Shown: positions 28,680 through 34,115 of the stretch, piece by piece
How the letters are laid out: the number at the start of each line of letters is the position of its first letter
Numbering within the stretch: the first letter of the stretch is position 1
NCBI GenBank assembly: GCA_944326725.1
Contig: CALVFA010000002.1
Location: forward strand, 1 to 34,115
Length of the DNA: 34,115 bases
Source of the DNA: an uncultured Elusimicrobiales bacterium
Lineage (GTDB): Bacteria; Elusimicrobiota; Elusimicrobia; Elusimicrobiales; Elusimicrobiaceae
Direction of reading: 5' to 3'
Made by a program: the position numbers and the translations under genes
The notes under the pieces: model-generated
Database searches by the model: none
Told to the model about the DNA's origin: nothing
The model's input: only the letters and a program-made list of their open reading frames with translations

Positions 28680-29315
28680 ATGGACTTATTTATCGTTTTG
28701 CCGATTTTATTTTTCTCCATTGTGCTGCATGAGTTTGCACACGGATACGTAGCATACCGCATGGGGGACGATACGGCCTATTTGATGGGCCGTCTGACGC
28801 TCAACCCGCTTAAGCATATAGACCTTATCGGCACCATAGCGGTGCCGGGGCTGTGTTATCTTTTGGGGGTGCCGATGTTCGGCTGGGCCAAGCCGGTGCC
28901 GGTAAACGCCATGCGCCTCTCTTCCCCGCGCAAAAGCATGGGCAAAGTGGGGCTGGCGGGTCCGTCTGCCAATTTACTGTTGGCTGTATTGTGCGCGTTT
29001 TTAATTAAGCTGACGCTGGTGACGGGAATCCTTTCCCCGCAGGGTACGGCACAGACGGTAAAATTTTTAATATACGGCCTGCAGATTAATGTGCTGCTTG
29101 CCGTGTTTAACCTAATGCCCATTCCGCCGCTGGACGGGGGACACATTGTAGAGGCCCTGTTGCCGCTTAACGCCGCCTTGGCTTATGCGCGCTTTTTTGG
29201 GCGGTGGGGAATGTATGTGGTGTTTGGGCTGATTTTGACGGGTGTTTTCCGTTATATTTTATATCCGCCGATGTATTTTGTAGTCAGCTTACTGGCTAAA
29301 ATATTCGGCATTTAA
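28680..29315 (+). CDS. Site-2 protease family (M50) membrane metalloprotease
   Basis: 211 aa, about five to six membrane helices. The zinc motif VLHEFAHGYVA (HExxH) lies near residue 18, with the third zinc ligand in NLMPIPPLDGGHI (NPxPxLDG motif). It lacks a PDZ domain, so it belongs with the small SpoIVFB/YwhC-like type rather than RseP. By family it cuts membrane-embedded substrates, often releasing regulators; the substrate here is unknown. First gene of the run to glgA. Confidence 0.9.
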   Translation: MDLFIVLPILFFSIVLHEFAHGYVAYRMGDDTAYLMGRLTLNPLKHIDLIGTIAVPGLCYLLGVPMFGWAKPVPVNAMRLSSPRKSMGKVGLAGPSANLLLAVLCAFLIKLTLVTGILSPQGTAQTVKFLIYGLQINVLLAVFNLMPIPPLDGGHIVEALLPLNAALAYARFFGRWGMYVVFGLILTGVFRYILYPPMYFVVSLLAKIFGI

Positions 29316-29324
29316 AGAGGACTC

Positions 29325-30386
29325 ATGAGTACAGACATTATCGTATCCGGCATGCGCCCGACGGGCAAATTACATTTGGGCAATTACCACGGCGCGCTGA
29401 AAAACTGGGTGGAGCTGCAAAACAAATACAAATGCTTTTTCTTTGTGGCGGATTTGCACGCGCTGACTACCGCTTACGAACATACCGAAAATTTGGCCCA
29501 AAACAGCGAACAAATGCTGGTGGACTGGCTCTCTGCCGGGCTAGACCCGCAGAAATGCACTATTTTTATTCAATCTGATGTGCCGCAGGTAAGCGAGCTA
29601 AACACCCTGCTGGGTATGATTACCCCGCTGGGCTGGCTATTGCGCAACCCGACTTATAAAGAGCAAATCCAGGAGCTGCTGGCCCGCAAATACGCCGGGC
29701 AGCTGCAGGGAGATGAAAACACCCCGCTGGCAGAGCGCGTCAAAGGGCTGGCAGATGAAGATATTTCCGTTTATGGCTTTTTGGGTTACCCGGTGCTGAT
29801 GGCGACGGATATTTTAATCCATAAAGCCGCCCTGGTGCCGGTGGGGCAAGACCAAACCGCGCATTTGGAAATAGCGCGGGATTTGGTGCGCCGCTTTAAT
29901 GAAATTTACGGCACGGACAAGGTGTTTGTGGAGCCCAAGCCGCTGTTTACCAAAATAGCCAAAGTGCCGGGGCTGGACGGGCACAAAATGTCCAAATCCT
30001 ACAACAACACCATTGACCTGGGAGAAGACTTGGACAGCGTGCGCAAAAAAGTCATGTCCATGTACACAGACCCCAACAAAAAGAAAGCCAACGACCCCGC
30101 CGACCCGGAAGGGTGCGTGGTGTTTGCTTTCCACAAAATTTATAATCCGGATTGGCAAAAACGCTGTGAAGAATGCAAGGCCGGCGCCTTGGGGTGTGTG
30201 GCGTGCAAGAAACAGCTCTTTGCCCTCATGGAGCCGGAGCTGAAAGCGTTTTTGGACAGACGCAAAATTTTTGAAAATGACAAAGCCCAGCTGCAGGCCA
30301 TTTTGCACAGCGGCAAAGAAGCCGCGCGCGCTTCGGCGGAAGTGACGTTGCAAGAGGCCAGACGGGCCATGAAAGTGATTAAATGA
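29325..30386 (+). CDS. trpS: Tryptophanyl-tRNA synthetase
   Basis: 353 aa, class I synthetase. SGMRPTGKLHLGNYHGALK holds the HIGH-like motif, VGQDQTAHLEIARDL the tryptophan-recognition region, and GHKMSKSYNNTIDL the KMSKS motif. The sequence CEECKAGALGCVACKKQL near residue 285 adds a four-Cys cluster that might bind zinc or iron-sulfur, as seen in some bacterial TrpS. It charges tRNA-Trp in the cytosol. Ribosome binding site AGAGGA; 9 nt after the M50 gene; its TGA overlaps the scpA start. Confidence 0.95.
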   Translation: MSTDIIVSGMRPTGKLHLGNYHGALKNWVELQNKYKCFFFVADLHALTTAYEHTENLAQNSEQMLVDWLSAGLDPQKCTIFIQSDVPQVSELNTLLGMITPLGWLLRNPTYKEQIQELLARKYAGQLQGDENTPLAERVKGLADEDISVYGFLGYPVLMATDILIHKAALVPVGQDQTAHLEIARDLVRRFNEIYGTDKVFVEPKPLFTKIAKVPGLDGHKMSKSYNNTIDLGEDLDSVRKKVMSMYTDPNKKKANDPADPEGCVVFAFHKIYNPDWQKRCEECKAGALGCVACKKQLFALMEPELKAFLDRRKIFENDKAQLQAILHSGKEAARASAEVTLQEARRAMKVIK

Positions 30387-31144
30387 TAAACACCGCGCCT
30401 ATTAACGTTCACATCAATGTCTTTGAAGGCCCCATGGACCTTCTGCTTCACCTTATCAAAAAAGACAATTTGGACGTGACGGACGTGACTATTTCCGAAA
30501 TCACGAAGCAGTATTTGGACTACTTAAACGTGATGAAGGAGCTGAATTTGGAAATTGCGGGCGAGTTTTTGGTCATGGCCAGCACGCTGATGCAGATTAA
30601 AGCCAAAAGCTTGCTGCCCTCCCAGGTGCCCACGAGCGAAAACGAAGGGCCGGACCCGGCCAAAGAGCTTATTGCCAAGCTGCTTGAATATCAAAAATAC
30701 AAAGAAGCCGGCAAATTTCTGGAAGGCAAACTGGAAGAAAACAAAGACAATTTTTATAAATCCGCCCCCATTTTTGACAATGGCGAGAAAGTGCTTAATT
30801 TGCAGCTGTTTGATTTGCTTTCCGCCGTCAAGCGCGCCTTTGACCGCTTAGACGAGCGCAAACGCGTGGAGCTGCTGAAAATAGAAGAGTTCCCCATTGA
30901 AAGCAAAATGGAAAAAGTGGTGCAGCTGCTTAAAACGCGCCAATGGATATTGTTGGACGATATTTTTGTAGGGGAAACCAAAAAGCGCGGCATTATTACC
31001 TGCTTTATGGCGGTGCTGGAGCTGATGAAAATTAAAAAACTGCTGGCCCGGCAAGATGAGCAAGACGGGCAAATACGCATTTATTTAAACCCCGACAACA
31101 AAGATACGGACTTCCGCGAACTCATGCATGGGGACGCGGCTTAA
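30383..31144 (+). CDS. scpA: Segregation and condensation protein A
   Basis: 253 aa. The N-terminus INVHINVFEGPMDLLLHLI is the ScpA signature ('F.GPLDLLL.LI'), followed by the DVTDVTISEITKQYL helix region and the winged-helix C-terminal kleisin segment (RKRVELLKIEEFPIESKM...TCFMAVLELMKI). ScpA is the kleisin that bridges the SMC heads and ScpB in the chromosome condensation complex. The smc gene is not in the window. Overlaps trpS as ATGA. Confidence 0.95.
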   Translation: MINTAPINVHINVFEGPMDLLLHLIKKDNLDVTDVTISEITKQYLDYLNVMKELNLEIAGEFLVMASTLMQIKAKSLLPSQVPTSENEGPDPAKELIAKLLEYQKYKEAGKFLEGKLEENKDNFYKSAPIFDNGEKVLNLQLFDLLSAVKRAFDRLDERKRVELLKIEEFPIESKMEKVVQLLKTRQWILLDDIFVGETKKRGIITCFMAVLELMKIKKLLARQDEQDGQIRIYLNPDNKDTDFRELMHGDAA

Positions 31145-31154
31145 CGGAGATTTT

Positions 31155-32192
31155 ATGGAAGAAACTTTGCAAACGGCCCCCGAGGCTGACACCAATTTAA
31201 CCCAACAGCAAACTGCGCCTGCTGAGGGGCAGACATCGGCTGCCGAAGCTGCCGCCGCTCCGGAGTCAAACCAGGGCCATGCCGCTTCTTCCGCTTTAAA
31301 CAGTACTGCCCAAGTGCAAGAGGCTGATAAAGCAGAATTGCTCAGCAGTGATGAGGCCAAACAAATTATTGAGAATTTGCTTTTTATTACGGACCGCCCT
31401 TTAAAACCCTCCCGCATTGCCGAGGTGGTGGAAACAGTCAACGCCAAGCGCGTATTAGAAATTATTGAAGAGCTTTCTAAAGAATACGCCGATACGGGCC
31501 GCGCCATTCGCATTTTGGAAATTGGCGGCGGCTACCAAATGTGCACTAAGCCGGAATACGGCCGCTGGGTGCGCCGGCTCTACAATGAAAAAATGACGAC
31601 GCGCCTGTCCAACGCCGCGCTGGAAACCCTGGCTATTATTGCGTATAAACAGCCGGTTACCCGTGCGGAAATGGAGATGATACGCGGCGTAGATGTGGCG
31701 GCCCCGCTGGAGCGTTTGCTGGAGCGCGGGCTGGTGCGCGTGCTGGGAAAGCGCGACACCATAGGCCGGCCGATGGTGTATGGCACAACGGACGAATTTT
31801 TGCGTTTGTTTGGGTTAAATAAAATTTCGGAATTGCCGGACTTGCAAGTATTTGCCGCCAAACAGCTGCAGGAAAAACAGGAAGATTTGCCGTTTGATGA
31901 GAAACTGCCGCCTTTGGGCGAGCCTGCTATTTGGGCTTTGGAAGAAGAAACAGGCGATGCGGCAGATTCCTTTTTTAAACGCCCCAAAAATATGTTTGAG
32001 CCGCAAGAGCAACCCGCGGAAGCACCCTCTACTCAGAGTGAGGCGAACGCTTTAACACCCACGTCTGACTCGGACGCGCCGCAAGAGGCGCCGCAGCCCG
32101 ATACGCCCCAGCAGCCTGCCGTACAAGCGCAAGAAGCGCCCCAGGCCCAAACGCTGGAGCCGGAAAAACCACAACAGGAGGAAGAAGCATGA
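31155..32192 (+). CDS. scpB: Segregation and condensation protein B, with long low-complexity ends
   Basis: 345 aa, far longer than the usual ~190-aa ScpB. The winged-helix core is residues about 70-250: KQIIENLLFITDRPLKPSRI, LEIGGGYQMCTKPEYG, then NAALETLAIIAYKQPVTRAEM, and TDEFLRLFGLNKISELPDL. Residues 1-65 are a Gln/Ala/Glu-rich segment and the last 75 a Pro/Gln/Glu/Ala tail, both probably disordered. It dimerises on ScpA. Start at 31155 (ribosome binding site GGAG); stop overlaps the glgA ATG. Confidence 0.93.
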   Translation: MEETLQTAPEADTNLTQQQTAPAEGQTSAAEAAAAPESNQGHAASSALNSTAQVQEADKAELLSSDEAKQIIENLLFITDRPLKPSRIAEVVETVNAKRVLEIIEELSKEYADTGRAIRILEIGGGYQMCTKPEYGRWVRRLYNEKMTTRLSNAALETLAIIAYKQPVTRAEMEMIRGVDVAAPLERLLERGLVRVLGKRDTIGRPMVYGTTDEFLRLFGLNKISELPDLQVFAAKQLQEKQEDLPFDEKLPPLGEPAIWALEEETGDAADSFFKRPKNMFEPQEQPAEAPSTQSEANALTPTSDSDAPQEAPQPDTPQQPAVQAQEAPQAQTLEPEKPQQEEEA

Positions 32193-33643
32193 ATATCGTT
32201 TTAGCCGCCAGTGAGGCATTTCCGTTTTGTAAAACAGGAGGACTAGCTGACGTTGTCGGCGCACTGAGCCAGCAGCTGGCCGGGCGCAAAGGAAACAAGG
32301 TACTTTTGTTTCTGCCGCATTACCGCAATATACGGCGGGTGTCTTCTTTAAAGGTGGTGCCGGGCGTATATTTAATTCCTGTTGGAGATAAAATAGAGCA
32401 GGTTTCCCTTTCCTATATCAACTGGGGCAATGTACTGGTGTTTTTCGTAGGCAACCGCAAGTATTTTGACCGCCCGGAGCTTTACCGCACCAAACTGGGC
32501 GATTATGTGGATAACGACGAGCGCTTTATTTTGTTCAGCCGCGCCGTGCTGGAAGGGTGCAAATTTGTGGGCTTCCGCCCCGATTTAATCCATTGCCATG
32601 ACTGGCAGACCGCGCTTCTGCCGGCTTACCTCAAAACGGTGTATAAACTGGACGCTTTCTATACCCGCACGCGCAGCTTGCTGACAATACATAATATCGC
32701 CTACCAGGGGCATTATCCGTATTCCACCTTTGAAAAGGCGGGTTTTCACCCGGTGGATTTTACCTCAGACAAATTTGAATATTACGGCGGCATCAGCTTC
32801 TTAAAAAGCGGCATCGTATTTGCCGACCAAGTCAGCACCGTCAGCCCCAACTATGCCAAAGAAGTGCAGACGGACCCCTCTATGGGGTTTGGTCTGGAAG
32901 GGCTTTTGAAGTACCGCAGTAAAAACTTCTGCGGTATTGTGAACGGCATTGACACCGAAATTTGGGACCCGGAAATTGATACATTGCTGCCGGTGGGCTA
33001 TGACGCGGTGACTTTTGCCAAAAACAAGCCTGTTTCCAAGCAGGCCTTGCAGCAAGAGCTCAATTTGGAAGAAAACCCGCAAAAGCCGCTGGTGGGTATT
33101 GTGTCGCGCCTGGACTACCAAAAAGGGTTGGATATCGCTGCCGGTGTGGTGGAGCGCATGCACGGCAAAGCCCAGTTTGTGGTGCTGGGCTGCGGGGACC
33201 CAGTGCTGGAAAAACAATACCGAGAGTTAGCCAAAAAATATCCAGCCGATGTGGCTTACGCCGCTAAACTAGATGAAGAGCTGGCCCATAAAATTTACGC
33301 CGGGGCGGATTTGTTTTTAATGCCTTCGCGCTTTGAGCCGTGCGGCCTCTCGCAGATGATTTCCATGAAATACGGCACTCTGCCCGTAGTAAGCAAAGTG
33401 GGCGGTTTGGTGGATACTGTGACCGGCTACAGAGAAGGAACCGACAACAACAATGCCACTGGCTTCTTTATTAACACATTCAGCGAAAACGGCATCTACA
33501 ATGCGCTGGAGAAAGCCTTGACTGTGTTTGAAGATAAGAAAACATGGAATAAGCTGGTTAAAAATGCCATGCAGCAGGATCATTCCTGGGATAAGTCGGC
33601 CCGGGACTATATGGCTTTATATCAAAAAACGGTAACTTATTAA
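32189..33643 (+). CDS. glgA: Glycogen synthase (ADP-glucose type)
   Basis: 484 aa, GT5 family, GT-B fold. N-terminal IVLAASEAFPFCKTGGLADVVG contains the KTGGL ADP-glucose site; IHCHDWQTALLPAYL and IVSRLDYQKGLD are conserved, and RFEPCGLSQMISMKYGTLPVV holds the catalytic-domain EX7E-like motif. It elongates alpha-1,4-glucan in the cytosol. It overlaps the scpB stop by 4 nt (ATGA), an unexpected partner but a tight coupling. Fits a glycogen pathway with malQ. Confidence 0.95.
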   Translation: MNIVLAASEAFPFCKTGGLADVVGALSQQLAGRKGNKVLLFLPHYRNIRRVSSLKVVPGVYLIPVGDKIEQVSLSYINWGNVLVFFVGNRKYFDRPELYRTKLGDYVDNDERFILFSRAVLEGCKFVGFRPDLIHCHDWQTALLPAYLKTVYKLDAFYTRTRSLLTIHNIAYQGHYPYSTFEKAGFHPVDFTSDKFEYYGGISFLKSGIVFADQVSTVSPNYAKEVQTDPSMGFGLEGLLKYRSKNFCGIVNGIDTEIWDPEIDTLLPVGYDAVTFAKNKPVSKQALQQELNLEENPQKPLVGIVSRLDYQKGLDIAAGVVERMHGKAQFVVLGCGDPVLEKQYRELAKKYPADVAYAAKLDEELAHKIYAGADLFLMPSRFEPCGLSQMISMKYGTLPVVSKVGGLVDTVTGYREGTDNNNATGFFINTFSENGIYNALEKALTVFEDKKTWNKLVKNAMQQDHSWDKSARDYMALYQKTVTY

Positions 33644-33653
33644 AGGAAAATGT

Positions 33654-34115
33654 ATGCGTAAAGTGCGTTTCTTCTTATTGTTTGTTTGTTTGGGAGTTGC
33701 ACCTTTTTTATGGGGGCAGACGGAGGGACAAGCCGCCCCAGAACCCGCCGGCGCTAAAAATGTCATTTGGGTCATTGGCGATGGCATGGGGCCCGGCACT
33801 ATGGGTATGTTTATGCAAGGGGTCCGTCTGACGCCGTTGCCGCAGTATCCAGACAAGCAATCTACATTGGAAAAGTTTATTAACGCTTCTGTTACGGGTA
33901 TGTACTTTAATCATACCTACGACACGATTGTTACCGATTCTGCCTGTTCTGCCACCCAAATGGCCACGGGTTCTTTTTCCCGCCCGGAATATGTGGGGGT
34001 GGATTTTGACCAAAAAGCAGTAGTAAGTTTGTTGGAAGAAGCATTGAAAAAAGGAAAGTCGGTGGGCGTGATTAGCGATTCTTATGTAACAGACGCCACG
34101 CCGGCGGGCTTTTTG
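33654..34115 (+). CDS. Alkaline phosphatase, N-terminal part (cut by window end)
   Basis: 154 codons, open at the window end. Residues 1-22 are a signal peptide (MRKVRFFLLFVCLGVAPFLWGQ). AKNVIWVIGDGMGPGTMG carries the metal Asp of the alkaline phosphatase fold and TDSACSATQMATG the nucleophile Ser ('TDSAaSATA.atG'). The mature protein is periplasmic or outer-surface and would release phosphate from monoesters. Ribosome binding site AAAGGAAA, 10 nt after glgA. Confidence 0.9.
   Translation, partial: MRKVRFFLLFVCLGVAPFLWGQTEGQAAPEPAGAKNVIWVIGDGMGPGTMGMFMQGVRLTPLPQYPDKQSTLEKFINASVTGMYFNHTYDTIVTDSACSATQMATGSFSRPEYVGVDFDQKAVVSLLEEALKKGKSVGVISDSYVTDATPAGFL

Noticed and set aside
1-34115. CRISPR arrays, insertion sequences, restriction or toxin-antitoxin systems
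   Set aside because: I found no regularly spaced repeats, transposase motifs or terminal inverted repeats, and no genes of those systems; only an integrase relic at 7771-7980.

Overview
The window is 34 kb of chromosomal backbone, dense in genes, from a Gram-negative-type bacterium that I place, by inference, in the Elusimicrobiota (Elusimicrobium or a related gut lineage). The main clue is the type IV pilin-like protein at 2681, whose N-terminus and 'ICR(S/G)L'-type tail resemble the many pilin-like proteins of that group. Supporting clues are the rpsF-ssb-rpsR-rplI cluster, the GH77/glycogen genes and the leaderless start architecture. There is no rRNA gene to confirm this. TGA is a normal stop here (for example the ATGA overlaps at 19799, 27858, 30383 and 32189).

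Layout: 1-560, tail of phosphoglycerate mutase, a DUF167 gene and a candidate structured RNA. 640-2636, ribosomal protein/SSB operon. 2654-3252, pilin gene interrupted by an in-frame TGA. 3338-6393, ridA-malQ and a sugar nucleotidyltransferase. 6496-8869, a membrane-anchored unknown, tRNA-Lys and tRNA-Glu, a decayed integrase tail and msrA. 8870-10599, a thioredoxin-CcdA fusion and a MarC protein (minus strand). 10748-12748, a CLC transporter and an unknown acidic protein. 12749-16941, a long leader, the LplT-Aas type fusion gene and tRNA-Ser. 17106-18553, tandem L,D-transpeptidase-like paralogues. 18692-25573, an eight-gene run: radical SAM, membrane-anchored CBM48 protein, tsaE, tsaB, rimI, TPR lipoprotein/secreted protein, PTS EIIA-like, APC permease with a USP-like tail. 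25700-28626, def, then a lysine-leader/lysA/lysC unit. 28668 to the end, M50 protease, trpS, scpA, scpB, glgA and the start of an alkaline phosphatase.

The most interesting system is upstream of lysA. A canonical promoter (TTGCAC-17-TATACT) starts transcription directly on the ATG of a 31-codon ORF with five Lys codons between codons 8 and 18. A perfect 10-bp terminator follows just before the lysA Shine-Dalgarno, and a stretch of the leader ORF can pair with the terminator's 3' arm. This looks like ribosome-mediated lysine attenuation built on a leaderless leader peptide. The co-transcribed aspartate kinase has only the catalytic domain and no ACT domains, so control of lysine synthesis at transcription would make sense.

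A second pattern runs through the window: eight transcription units (196, 855, 5417, 7115 minus, 10748, 25712, 26427, 28680) have a TANNNT -10 box with exactly 6 nt before the start ATG, which predicts leaderless mRNAs; several have an extended TGN -10 and a poor -35. A third is the tandem L,D-transpeptidase pair, in which the second copy has lost both the catalytic His and Cys (to Asn and Asp) while the rest of the fold is kept.
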